From positions 1-55,263 of the forward strand of contig JASBRJ010000144.1 in assembly GCA_030149525.1 (NCBI GenBank): DNA of 55,263 bases, written 5' to 3'. The stretch comes from a bacterium (GTDB lineage: Bacteria; Vulcanimicrobiota; Xenobia; Xenobiales; JADMJV01). This document shows positions 22,779-31,333 of this stretch, piece by piece (position 1 is the stretch's first letter; each line of letters opens with the position of its first letter). Below the pieces are notes generated by a model. That model was not told where the DNA came from. It ran no database searches and worked only from the letters and a program-made list of their open reading frames with translations. Position numbers and translations under genes: made by a program.

Positions 22779-23771
22779 TTAGGGAGTATGGGCCACAGTT
22801 TCTCTCTCAATAAGCTTACCGGAGAGGCAAACGGGCGCTTCGGGAGTTTTGCCGGACTGGAGAGCCAGCATCATCTCTGCGGCGATACGTCCCATTTCGT
22901 ATCTGGGTTGCGAATAGGTGGTGAGGCCGGGGTTGAGATAGGCTGCCATTTCGATATCGTCGAAACCGACCAGGGAAATGTCCTCAGGGATTCTCAAGCC
23001 TTTTTTACGGCAGGCGTTCATGGCGCCGATGGCCATGGTGTCGTTGAAGCAGACGAGAGCGCTGGGAAGTTCGTCCTTCTCCAGCCAGGTTTCCATAGCT
23101 TCGGCACCCACCTCGATCTTCACATCTTGCGACGTCCGCACGATGGGGTGGAGCGAGAGCTCGCGACAAAATTTGTTGAAAGCATCCAGTCGAGTGCGTT
23201 GCGCAAACCCGCCGTTTTGGGCCCCTAGATAGCCCACTTTTCGATGCCCCTTTCTGGTGAGCATCTTAAGACAATCGCCCATGGCTTTGAAATCGTCGTG
23301 GTAGACCGAGTAAGGATATATTTGAGGATCGCAGTTGATAGTGACCACGGGTAGGGTCTTGCTCAGTTGCAAGAACGGTTCCGTCATCCCCGGCAAGCAG
23401 CAGACGAAGACTCCGTCGACCATACGTTCTGACAGAATTTCTGCGGTGACTTTTTGACGGGCCGGATCGTGTTCTGTGGCAGCCACGAAGAGACTAATTT
23501 CCAGGGGAAAGAGTCTGTCGTGGACGGCCTGCAAGACTTGGGAGTAGAAAGGGTCGTGGGCGTAGGAGAGGACGATGGCCAGAGTTCCGGTTTTGCGGGT
23601 CTTGAGCGCTCTGCCCACGCGACTGGGGCGGTAACCCAGTTCGGCCGCCTTCTGCTTGACCAACTTGGTAGTTTCCTGACGGACCCTGGGGTCGTCTCTC
23701 AGGGCACGCGACACTGTACCGTGGGTGACCCCCACGGCTTCGGCGATTGTTTTGATAGTCACTCGTGTCAC
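22779..23771 (-). CDS. LacI-family transcriptional repressor
   Basis: 330 residues. The LacI HTH is at about 5-24 ('IKTIAEAVGVTHGTVSRALR') followed by the hinge 'ELGYRPSRVGRALKTRKTGTLAIVL'. The periplasmic-binding-like sugar domain runs to the C terminus with 'PFYSQVLQAVHDR', 'DGVFVCCLPG', 'HRKVGYLG', 'SALVCFNDTMAIGAMNACRKKGLRIPEDISLVGFDDIEMAAYLNPGLTT'. The start is GTG at 23771 or an in-frame GTG three codons later (23762), which would give the common 'MTIK' opening. It lies upstream of the sugar porter and probably controls both genes through the palindrome at 23891-23904. Effector sugar unknown. Confidence 0.94.
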   Translation of the reverse strand: MTRVTIKTIAEAVGVTHGTVSRALRDDPRVRQETTKLVKQKAAELGYRPSRVGRALKTRKTGTLAIVLSYAHDPFYSQVLQAVHDRLFPLEISLFVAATEHDPARQKVTAEILSERMVDGVFVCCLPGMTEPFLQLSKTLPVVTINCDPQIYPYSVYHDDFKAMGDCLKMLTRKGHRKVGYLGAQNGGFAQRTRLDAFNKFCRELSLHPIVRTSQDVKIEVGAEAMETWLEKDELPSALVCFNDTMAIGAMNACRKKGLRIPEDISLVGFDDIEMAAYLNPGLTTYSQPRYEMGRIAAEMMLALQSGKTPEAPVCLSGKLIERETVAHTP

Positions 23772-23890
23772 CTAAACCGATTCCAGTGTTCGCTTGATCT
23801 TTGCAGATTGCGAGACACTTGTTAGGAGACCTTCTGCGAGGTGGTCTGTGGATTGAGAACATGTCATGGACTTTGTCCTCCCTTCTTGCT

Positions 23891-23904
23891 TTCACACGTG
23901 TGAA
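23891..23904. promoter_or_regulatory. 14-bp perfect palindrome, likely LacI-type operator
   Basis: TTCACACGTGTGAA is a perfect inverted repeat centred on CG, the form LacI/CcpA-type repressors bind. It is 120 bases upstream of the LacI start codon, in the gap before the LacI-sugar porter operon, so autoregulation is likely. Confidence 0.6.
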
Positions 23905-23925
23905 TTTTAGCAGATGTCATGAAAC

Positions 23926-23997
23926 GGCAAAACCCCCCAAAAGGGTGAGACTTCGCGGTTGTGGCCGGCTTCGAAGTCCCCGTTGAAGGGTTTTGCC
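23926..23997. repeat. Long nested inverted repeat after the VWA lipoprotein gene
   Basis: GGCAAAACCC (23926-23935) pairs with GGGTTTTGCC (23988-23997), 52 bases apart, and inside it GACTTCG (23949-23955) pairs with CGAAGTC (23972-23978). It starts 12 bases past the stop of the YfbK-like gene, so it may end that transcript, but no T-run follows. A conserved 3' structure or small RNA is also possible. Confidence 0.45.
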
Positions 23998-24008
23998 CTT
24001 TCGCGCTG

Positions 24009-25646
24009 TTACGGCATTAGGGATTCCGCTAGTTTTACGAGACTGTAGAACTCGGCCTGATAGGCATCGGGTTCGGAGGACATTTTAGGCTGGAGGAGGT
24101 CGCTTATCTGGGAGTTGCTCACCTGTTTAGCCGAGAGTTCTCCTCGCAGGCGCAGACCGAAGGTGGTGACGGCGGCGGCCCACTGCTGATCTGAGCTTGC
24201 ATCGCTCAGTGGTTGAGAAGCCTTGTTAACCGGAACCTCCATCAGTTGGCTTTCGTCGGCATCGGGTTGTTTGTATCGAAGCCTTACGGTGGCCAGTTGG
24301 CCTGATTTGAGTATGTCGGCTTTTTGCAGCAGATCGACTTCAGGGTCCTGGGGGGCGAGTTTCAGTTCGTAGAGAGCGGTTACCGAGTGACCCGCGCCCA
24401 CTTCGCCCGCGTCTTTGGTATCGTCGTCGAAATCGCGCGCGGCTAAACGTCTGTTCTCGTAGCCGATGAGGCGATAGCTCTCCACCTGTTTGGGGTCGAA
24501 GGCGACCTGAAATTTCACATCTTTGGCCACTGTCACCAGAGTTGCTCCAGCTTCTTTGACCAGCACTCGTTCGGCTTCGTTCACCGAGTCGATGTTGGCG
24601 TAGTTACCGTTGCCGTTGTCGGCTAGAGTTTCCATGAGTTCGTCGTTGCTGTTGTGGCCGAAGCCCAGAACGCTGAGAAAAATGCCGGATTTTCGTTTTT
24701 CTTCGATGAGGGCTTTCAGGGCGTCTAGCGAGGAGAGGCCAACGTTAAAATCGCCGTCGGTGGCCAGGATGATTCGATTGACGGAGCGGTCGTCCATCAC
24801 TTTCTCTGCCAATTCATAGGCCAGTTGGATCCCGGAGCTCCCGTTGGTGCTCCCGCCGGCCTGGAGGTTTTCGATAGCTTCCAGGATGGTGGTTTTCCTA
24901 TCGCCGGTGGTGGGCGGGAGCACAATGCCTGAGGCGCCGGCATAAACCACCATAGAGACGGTGTCGGCGTCGTCCAGATTGTCCACCAATTTTCGCAGGC
25001 TCTCCTTGAGTAAGGGGAGCTTGTCCGGGTCGGTCATAGAGCCCGAAACGTCCAACAAAAAGACCAGGTTACGAGGCGGCGTATCGCTTTTCTTAAGTTC
25101 TTCGGTCTTGATGGCAACCCGCATCAGCTGGGTTGAGGCAGACCAGGGGCATTGGGAAAGCTCCGTCGTCACGGAGAAAGGCTCGCCTGCTTTGGGTTCG
25201 GGCAGATCGTAGTTGAAGTAGTTGAGCATCTCTTCTACTCGGATCATGTGGGCCGGTGGCAGATGCCCCTCTCTTAGAAAGCGACGCATGTTGCTGTAAG
25301 ACGCCGTGTCTACGTCGGCAGAGAAGGTGGATAGCGGTTGAAGACGGGCGGCCAGGAACTTCACTTCCGGCTTGGCGGCTTCTTCTGTGGTTTTGTCTCG
25401 CCCGTTCTTTTCAAGGGCTCTATCGGGCATGGAGGTCATGCCCAAGCCGCCGTCAACTTTTTTCAACTCTCCGGCGGAGTACCCCAGGGATGCGGACGGA
25501 ACGCTGGAGGTGCTGGAATCGCCGAAGTACACATTCTGAGTTTGCTGGGTCGACGGATTAGAGGGCGGCGCGCCTCCGCTCGACTGCGAGCATCCTGCGA
25601 AAAAGGGTAGGAAGGCGACGAGTAGCGATAGGGTTATTTTCTTCAT
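24009..25646 (-). CDS. YfbK-like lipoprotein with VWA domain and DUF3520
   Basis: 545 residues. The ATG at 25646 opens with 'MKKITLSLLVAFLPFFAGCSQSSGG', a lipoprotein signal with Cys19 lipobox (FAGC). 'STFSADVDTASYSNMRRFLREGHLPPAHMIRVEEMLNYFNYDLP' is the VWA-associated N-terminal block, then a von Willebrand A domain with an intact MIDAS ('FLLDVSGSM', Thr 'GGSTNGSSGI', 'LATDGDFN'), then the DUF3520 C-terminal block ('ESYRLIGYENR...VTALYELKL'). Matches E. coli YfbK and relatives. It probably binds a partner through its metal site at the envelope; no partner is named. The 766-base stretch upstream holds a repeat array, not a gene. Confidence 0.9.
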   Translation of the reverse strand: MKKITLSLLVAFLPFFAGCSQSSGGAPPSNPSTQQTQNVYFGDSSTSSVPSASLGYSAGELKKVDGGLGMTSMPDRALEKNGRDKTTEEAAKPEVKFLAARLQPLSTFSADVDTASYSNMRRFLREGHLPPAHMIRVEEMLNYFNYDLPEPKAGEPFSVTTELSQCPWSASTQLMRVAIKTEELKKSDTPPRNLVFLLDVSGSMTDPDKLPLLKESLRKLVDNLDDADTVSMVVYAGASGIVLPPTTGDRKTTILEAIENLQAGGSTNGSSGIQLAYELAEKVMDDRSVNRIILATDGDFNVGLSSLDALKALIEEKRKSGIFLSVLGFGHNSNDELMETLADNGNGNYANIDSVNEAERVLVKEAGATLVTVAKDVKFQVAFDPKQVESYRLIGYENRRLAARDFDDDTKDAGEVGAGHSVTALYELKLAPQDPEVDLLQKADILKSGQLATVRLRYKQPDADESQLMEVPVNKASQPLSDASSDQQWAAAVTTFGLRLRGELSAKQVSNSQISDLLQPKMSSEPDAYQAEFYSLVKLAESLMP

Positions 25647-25777
25647 GAAATAGGTCTCCCGAGCTTTGGTATAGGGGTACTGTCGTAGGGGGAGAGGATT
25701 TATTTCGGGGAGTTTTTTGGGTTGGTTGGGGATTGTGGTATGGCTTGTTTGGCTGGGTTGAAGAGCAGGCTTGGGCT

Positions 25778-26372
25778 GCGTCACGGGGTGGCAAGGCCGC
25801 CCGGCCCAGACGATTCCACACGGAGTGGCATGATCATGCGGGACCGTGTCGCATTGTCTGGATTTGAGGGCGGGCTGCGGGGTGAGGTGGCGTGATGCTG
25901 CGTTTCGGGGTGGCAGGGCTGCTCCGCGCAGAAGATTCCACACCGAGCGGCATGATCATGCGGGATGGCATTGCATTGTCTGGATTTGAGGCCGGGCTGC
26001 TGGGGTGGCGTGGCGTGGGCCGCGTTTCGGGGTCGCAGGGCTGCTCCGCCCAGACGATTCCACACCGAGCGGCATGATCATGCGGGACGGCATCGCATTG
26101 TCTGGATTTGAGGCCGGGCTGCGGGGTGGCGTAGCGTGGTGTGGGCTGCGTTTCTGGGGCGCAGGGCTGCTCCGCCCAGACGATTCCACACCGACCGGCA
26201 TGATCATGCGGGTTCGTATCGAATCATCAGGGTTTTAGGCCGTGCCGCGGGCTGGGGTGGCGTTGGAGCGCTGGCGTGGCGTGGTGCTGCGGCTCGAGGT
26301 GGCGGGGTTGCTCCGCCCAGACGATTCCACACCGAGCGGCATGCCGAATTGCCGTGGTCCCGTGTCCGGGAG
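25778..26372. repeat. Five tandem ~122-141 bp repeats, four with a 12-bp palindrome
   Basis: Units start at 25778, 25900, 26022, 26148 and 26289 (122, 122, 126 and 141 bases; the last incomplete). Conserved cores include CAGACGATTCCACACCGAG and GCATTGTCTGGATTTGAGG. GCATGATCATGC, a perfect 12-bp palindrome, sits at 25828, 25950, 26072 and 26198; the fifth unit has GCATGCCG instead. The array fills most of the 766 bases between the HyuB stop and the VWA lipoprotein start; the first ~130 bases (25647-25777) show no gene. G+C is well above the flanking genes. The open frames across it are uninterrupted only because of composition and I do not call them genes. Confidence 0.8.
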
Positions 26373-26412
26373 TTGCGCTACGGCGTGCCCTGCTACGATT
26401 CACCGTAAGCCA

Positions 26413-27981
26413 TCAGACAGAATCACTCTTACCAAACCCGCCACCCCCAGGCGTGTCCAACCTAAACGATTCCCCAGCCCGAACCGTATGAGTTGAAGAA
26501 GCCTCTACCGGTGTCCATTCTCCTTCACGCCCCTTGAACTGCGCGCCCGGCTCGCCATCCTGACCGCCTGCCAACCCATACGGCTTTGTCCGACGGCGCG
26601 TGGTCATGACGGTGACGCTTGCCTCCTCCAAGAAGGTGAAGACTTTGGTGGTGCCGTCACCACCTCGAAACTGGCCGTTGCCGCCGGTTCCTGGCTTGAT
26701 CTGAAAGCGCTCGACCCGCACGGGGAATTCTTCTTCCATGACCTCAATGGGGGTTGAGAGGGTATTGGTCATGTGGACCTGGACTCCGGACAGACTCTGA
26801 GCCGGGCCACCAGGACAACCACCGGCACCGCCCCCAGAGGTTTCGTAGTGAACACCGAACTCGGGATTCTGAAAGCCGAAGCTGAAGTTGTTCATGCTGC
26901 CCGCGGAAGCAGCAGGAACACAATGCGGTGCCAACTCATGAAATGCCCGAAAGACCACATCCACAATACGCTGTGAGGTCTCCACATTGCCCGCCGCCAC
27001 GGCCTGAGGATAGGCCGCAGAAACAACACTTCCGATGGGCGCTTTCACCCGGATGCACTCCAGAAACCCTTGGTTGAGGGGGAGATTGGCCGGGGTGAGA
27101 CACCGCACCACATAGCAGACGGCGGCTTTGGTGACGGCAAGCGTGGCGTTGAAACTTGCCGCTACCCCGGGTGAGGTTCCGTGAAAATCGGCCTCCAGAC
27201 ACCCCGCCTCATCCAGTCCGAGCCGCACTCTGATAGGAACCGACTCACCGCCCACTTCCAATAAATCCTCAGCCTGGGCAGCCCCGTCAACAGAGACCAG
27301 GCGAGAAAGAGCCGCCAGAGTTCCTTTTCGACTCGACTCCAACAATTCGTTCAAGCCGTTCTGCCAAACCTCGGAATCTGAGCCCGCCCACTGCTGATAA
27401 ACCCGTAGAAGCCCCTCTTCCCCGTGCTTACAAGCCGCCTGTTGGGCCAACAGATCTCCCTGCCTATCCTTAGGAGAGCGCATATTGGCAAGTAAGAGTT
27501 GAGTGAGACCCTCATCCCACCGATCGTCACGAGCGAGAAGAGTGATGGGAATGCGCAAGCCGTCACCGTAAATGTTGGGCTGACTCGCCATGCTGCCGGG
27601 AGCCTGGCCACCCACGTCGGCGTGATGGGCGCGAGCGGCGGCTACCCCCAGAAGGCTTCCCTCAAAAAAGATAGGCTTCATCAGGGTAATGTCGGGCAGG
27701 TGAGTGCCACCGTTGTACGGGTCGTTGCCGATGTAAAGCTGACCGGGCTGAAGCTTGTGATCGGCTACTAAACATCGAATCTGATCCGGCATGGAGCCCA
27801 GGTGAACGGGTATGTGGGCTGCCTGACCCAGTAAAGCTCCGTCGGGCCCGAAGAGGGCGCAAGAAAAGTCCAGCCGCACTCGGATGTTGGGACTGAACGC
27901 CGACCGCGCCAGGGCGCTACCCATCACCTCCGCGACACCTTCGAGTTGTTCCTGGAGAAGAGCCAATCGAATCGCGTTCAT
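26413..27981 (-). CDS. Hydantoinase/oxoprolinase B subunit (HyuB-like)
   Basis: 522 residues. HyuB blocks: 'EQLEGVAEVMGSALARSAFSPNIRVRLDFSCALFGPDG', 'GNDPYNGGTHLPDITLMKPIF', 'ARAHHADVGGQAPGSM', 'YPQAVAAGNVETSQRIVDVVF' and 'GTGGNGQFRGGDGTTKVFTF'. This subunit pairs with HyuA to open a cyclic amide such as a hydantoin or 5-oxoproline, with ATP, or to carboxylate ketones in distant members. It overlaps the HyuA gene by four bases (ATGA). It is the last gene of an operon that also has two ATP-grasp enzymes. Confidence 0.93.
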   Translation of the reverse strand: MNAIRLALLQEQLEGVAEVMGSALARSAFSPNIRVRLDFSCALFGPDGALLGQAAHIPVHLGSMPDQIRCLVADHKLQPGQLYIGNDPYNGGTHLPDITLMKPIFFEGSLLGVAAARAHHADVGGQAPGSMASQPNIYGDGLRIPITLLARDDRWDEGLTQLLLANMRSPKDRQGDLLAQQAACKHGEEGLLRVYQQWAGSDSEVWQNGLNELLESSRKGTLAALSRLVSVDGAAQAEDLLEVGGESVPIRVRLGLDEAGCLEADFHGTSPGVAASFNATLAVTKAAVCYVVRCLTPANLPLNQGFLECIRVKAPIGSVVSAAYPQAVAAGNVETSQRIVDVVFRAFHELAPHCVPAASAGSMNNFSFGFQNPEFGVHYETSGGGAGGCPGGPAQSLSGVQVHMTNTLSTPIEVMEEEFPVRVERFQIKPGTGGNGQFRGGDGTTKVFTFLEEASVTVMTTRRRTKPYGLAGGQDGEPGAQFKGREGEWTPVEASSTHTVRAGESFRLDTPGGGGFGKSDSV

Positions 27982-29915
27982 GAAGCACCTCTCCGCAGAA
28001 GATGATGCCCACCCGGAAGAGTCTCAAGAGTCCAACCGGGAGCCAGAAAAAGTGTGGAACTGGGCTTGAAGAAGAGAGCCGGACCGTCGACCTTCAACTC
28101 TCCGCTCACTTCGCTGAAAACTCGTGCCGTGTACTCGCGCTGCCCGTACCGAATCAACTGAGACTCAAGTTCTTTGGTTTCCGTCACCGGGTCCGGTCGT
28201 TGCAAACCTTGCAGAGGCAAACGTTGGGCCCGCACCCGAACAGCCACTGTTTGAATCTCACAATCACTTCTGGAAAACCCGTATCGTCTTTTATGAAGCT
28301 CATGAAAATCTACCTCGGGAGTGGCCACAAGGGTTTCCCCCTGCCCGGCGTACCGGCGCTCCAACAAGACCTGCCAAGAGCAGTCCGACACATCTCCCAA
28401 CTCCTCTTCGGCCTCTCCACGAAGCTCAGCCACCAAAGGTCGCCACGAGTCACTCTCTTGTCTCAATTGAACAGGCACAGTGCGACTCCACTCCCGTTCC
28501 CATGGAGCGGTGAGAGCACCCCAGGCCGACAAGACACCCGCCCCTTCCGGCACCAGGATAGTGTCCATTTCCAAATTCTCAGCCACAGCACAGGCCAAAA
28601 GCGGACCGGCCCCACCAAAGGGAAAAAGGGTAAAACTTGCGGGATTGTACCCCTTGGCCGTGGTGACTTTTCGCACGGCACCGGCCAGGTGATTGGCGGC
28701 GATCTCTAAGACACCGTCAGCCACCTGAAAAACCTCCAGATCAAGCTCCTCGCCTAAGCTCGAAAGAGCCCGGGCACTCGCTTCTCTGTCCAGCAGAAGC
28801 CGTTCATCTCCTAGAGTCTTGGGAAGAAACCCGTTGAAGCAGAGAGCATCGGTCACGGCCGGCTGCTCACCACCTCGCCCGTAGCAGACCGGCCCGGGAA
28901 CGGCACCCGCCGAACGTGGACCCACCCGCAAAAGCCCGGTCTCCTCTCCGTAGGCGATGGAACCCCCACCCGCACCGATGGTATGAATCTCAAGGGTAGG
29001 AGCTCTCAAGGGAAAGCCTTCCAGGTTGGTCTGCCAGGAGTAGGGGAGTTCACCGTCTGCCAGCAGCGCCACGTCGGTGGAAGTCCCTCCCATATCCAGG
29101 GTGACAAGATTCAATTGCCCGCACTCTCGGCCCACTGAAAGAGCTCCACGAAGCCCTGCAGCCGGACCGGATAGGGCGATGCGATGAGGGTTCTCCTGAG
29201 CCTCCCCTGGTGTGAGCAGGCCTCCGGCAGAGTGGACAATCATCAACCCCGACTGGGACAGATTGTCTGCCAGGCGTTGGATGTAGGCGCGAACTTTGGG
29301 GGAGAGATAAGCGGCAAGAACGGTGGTCGTACCTCGCTCATACTCACCACTTCCGGGGGCTGTTTGATGTGAGCAATAGACCTGGAAGTCGTTCTTCAGA
29401 GCCTCGGCAAGCATCAGCTCATGGGTGGGATTGACACTGGAGTGAAGCAGGCAAACGGCCACGGCTTGCACATCCTTATCGAGCCCTTTCACAAGCTCAG
29501 CGAGACCACTCTTGTCTAATTTACGAAGCACCGAACCATCGGCTTGGATTCGCTCCGGGACCTCAAACGTGTCTTGTCGAGAGAGTGGCGGCTCAACGCG
29601 AGTAGGAGCCAGAGCGTAAAGGTTCTGCCGATGACCACGCCCCAGCCACAGCATGTCCCCAAAGCCCTCGGTCACAAAGAAGGCCACCCGCCCGCCCTGG
29701 CTTTCCAGGAGAGCGTTGGTGGCCACGGTTGTCGCATGATTGATGAACTCCGGAGCAACTCCCCGGCCCAGGCGTTCCACTCCCTCCAGAACAGCTCGCC
29801 CCGGGTCGTCCGGGGTGGAGCTGAGCTTAAGGGTTTGAAGACCCCGTTCCGGGTGCCGGGGGCAGAACATCACAAAGTCTGTGAAGGTTCCCCCGGTGTC
29901 GCATCCGATGAACAC
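27978..29915 (-). CDS. Hydantoinase/oxoprolinase A subunit (HyuA-like)
   Basis: 645 residues from a GTG at 29915, where the family's first motif begins ('FIGCDTGGTFTDFVMF'); there is no good Shine-Dalgarno site, and it starts only 11 bases after the stop of the cp-ATP-grasp gene. Further ASKHA-type blocks: 'GRAVLEGVERLG', 'HATTVATNALLE', 'EGFGDMLWLGRG', 'LDMGGTSTDVALL', 'GAGGGSIAYGEETGLLRVGPRSAGAVPGPVCYGRGGEQPAVTDA', 'LFPFGGAGPLLACAVAENLEMDTILVPEGAGVLSAWGAL'. This is the ATP-binding catalytic subunit. The substrate is not determined by sequence; oxoprolinase and N-methylhydantoinase share these motifs. Confidence 0.93.
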   Translation of the reverse strand: MFIGCDTGGTFTDFVMFCPRHPERGLQTLKLSSTPDDPGRAVLEGVERLGRGVAPEFINHATTVATNALLESQGGRVAFFVTEGFGDMLWLGRGHRQNLYALAPTRVEPPLSRQDTFEVPERIQADGSVLRKLDKSGLAELVKGLDKDVQAVAVCLLHSSVNPTHELMLAEALKNDFQVYCSHQTAPGSGEYERGTTTVLAAYLSPKVRAYIQRLADNLSQSGLMIVHSAGGLLTPGEAQENPHRIALSGPAAGLRGALSVGRECGQLNLVTLDMGGTSTDVALLADGELPYSWQTNLEGFPLRAPTLEIHTIGAGGGSIAYGEETGLLRVGPRSAGAVPGPVCYGRGGEQPAVTDALCFNGFLPKTLGDERLLLDREASARALSSLGEELDLEVFQVADGVLEIAANHLAGAVRKVTTAKGYNPASFTLFPFGGAGPLLACAVAENLEMDTILVPEGAGVLSAWGALTAPWEREWSRTVPVQLRQESDSWRPLVAELRGEAEEELGDVSDCSWQVLLERRYAGQGETLVATPEVDFHELHKRRYGFSRSDCEIQTVAVRVRAQRLPLQGLQRPDPVTETKELESQLIRYGQREYTARVFSEVSGELKVDGPALFFKPSSTLFLAPGWTLETLPGGHHLLRRGAS

Positions 29916-29926
29916 TGAGCGATGAA

Positions 29927-31333
29927 TTAGTCGAGGATAAAGGTCGGCACTCCGCCGCCGCCTGCGGTCACGTTGCACAGTGCCGTGGCCGAGAGACGGG
30001 TGAGAAGACCTTCGATTTCTCCGAAAAAGACGAAGGGGTCGAGGTCGACGGTGTATTCACCCCACTGAATGTCGTTGGTCTCTTGATTCCAACTGGGGTA
30101 AGAGTCGCGAGCCACTTCCACTCGAGTTTGCACCAGATAGTGAGCGCTGAGAGCGGTTTGAATGGCGTTGTCCCACTCACGGTCGTCGAGTTCCCAACCA
30201 ACGAAAATCCCCTTACCGCCGTACTCGTCGTTGGGTTTCATGACAAGGTCTCGACGATTCTGACGAATGAAGTAGAGCAGTTCGATGGGGTTGCCTTCGG
30301 GGTCGGTGGTTTTGGTGTCTTCCACTTTGCGCGTCCACGGCACATGAGTGTAGACGGCAAACAGCTGCTCTTCGGTCATTCCATCTTGATACTTAGGATC
30401 AGTGATAAGCGCGAAGATCGCCTTTTTGTGGAGATACTTGGAGCGAAAACTGTTCACCGCACACACGGTTCCAGCTTTGTAGGCCTCAAAAACAGGCTTC
30501 GCCACCTCGAATCGATCCAGCAGTTCGTTGGTGAGAAGTCGGCGGTAGACCAGGTTGATCTTAGTGTCGCCGGAGAAGAGTTCGCCGTTGCGGCATTCCA
30601 GATTACGAGGGTCGGAGACTACGGTTTTGTAGCCGCGGGCAGTGAAGAACTGGCGCAGGATTTCGAACTCGTGGATGGTGGGCAGGTCGTCGTAGTCGAC
30701 GATGGCCAAAACCGGCTCGTCTTTTCCGCCCCAGCGACGATAGGTGTCGATGAGCGCGTTGATCAGAGCGTCGGAGGTGTAGAGCGGCGAGCAGGGATAA
30801 AACTCACTGAACTCTTGCATCACTTTGGTTCGGGAGAAGCAGTCGGTCATGCGGTCGTTGTATCCGATGCCCGCGGGCACTTCGGCGTTGTACTCAACGA
30901 AGCGGACTTTGCCACCGAGCAAAAAGCTGTCCAGTCGGCTGGTCACGGAAAGGTCGACATAACCGGGCTCTACTTCGGCAAGCATTCTCTCCTGGTCGGT
31001 CATTCCCAGGAAATCTTGAAGCTCGGGCTCGGCTACCAGGCGAGGAGCCAAAACGTTCATGGCTCCAACGACTCCTCTTACAGCCGAGGCCAGCAAGTCG
31101 AGCTGCTCACGACCCACAAAGTTCGGCCTCAAGAACGGACACAGTAGGCGATCTCCAAACAAGACCCGGTTGTCTCGGAGATCCTGCTGCAACGATTCCG
31201 CGAACTCTCTGAGGTCGGTCTTTTCCAAGATGGTGTTGTAGAAGGAGATCGCTTCCACACGACTTCCCTCGCGAGCCGCTGCCGCAAGAGCCGCGTCTAC
31301 ACCGTCTTTTTGAAGTTTGGTTCTAAGGGTCAT
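29927..31333 (-). CDS. Circularly permuted ATP-grasp type protein
   Basis: 468 residues. 'VRFVEYNAEVPAGIGYNDRM' (about 138-157), 'AIVDYDDLPTIHEFEILRQFFTARGYKTVVSDPRNL', 'INLVYRRLLTNEL', 'AVNSFRSKYLHKKAIFALI' and 'LVMKPNDEYGGKGIFVGWE' are blocks of the circularly permuted (type 2, glutathionylspermidine-synthase-like) ATP-grasp family. Members join an amine to a carboxylate using ATP. Start and stop overlap the neighbours closely (four bases before; 11-base gap after). The substrate is unknown; the operon partners, another ATP-grasp and HyuAB, suggest a small amide or lactam metabolite. Confidence 0.8.
   Translation of the reverse strand: MTLRTKLQKDGVDAALAAAAREGSRVEAISFYNTILEKTDLREFAESLQQDLRDNRVLFGDRLLCPFLRPNFVGREQLDLLASAVRGVVGAMNVLAPRLVAEPELQDFLGMTDQERMLAEVEPGYVDLSVTSRLDSFLLGGKVRFVEYNAEVPAGIGYNDRMTDCFSRTKVMQEFSEFYPCSPLYTSDALINALIDTYRRWGGKDEPVLAIVDYDDLPTIHEFEILRQFFTARGYKTVVSDPRNLECRNGELFSGDTKINLVYRRLLTNELLDRFEVAKPVFEAYKAGTVCAVNSFRSKYLHKKAIFALITDPKYQDGMTEEQLFAVYTHVPWTRKVEDTKTTDPEGNPIELLYFIRQNRRDLVMKPNDEYGGKGIFVGWELDDREWDNAIQTALSAHYLVQTRVEVARDSYPSWNQETNDIQWGEYTVDLDPFVFFGEIEGLLTRLSATALCNVTAGGGGVPTFILD

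Noticed and set aside
25778-26372. CRISPR array
   Set aside because: The period is 122-141 bp and the whole unit is conserved, with no short repeats separated by unique spacers; no cas genes are present.
25558-26408. Several open frames on both strands across the tandem repeat array
   Set aside because: They repeat with the 122-141 bp units, have no family or consistent ribosome site, and exist because of G+C-rich composition.
30083-31147. 354-residue open frame on the plus strand
   Set aside because: It is antisense to the circularly permuted ATP-grasp gene, which has clear family motifs.
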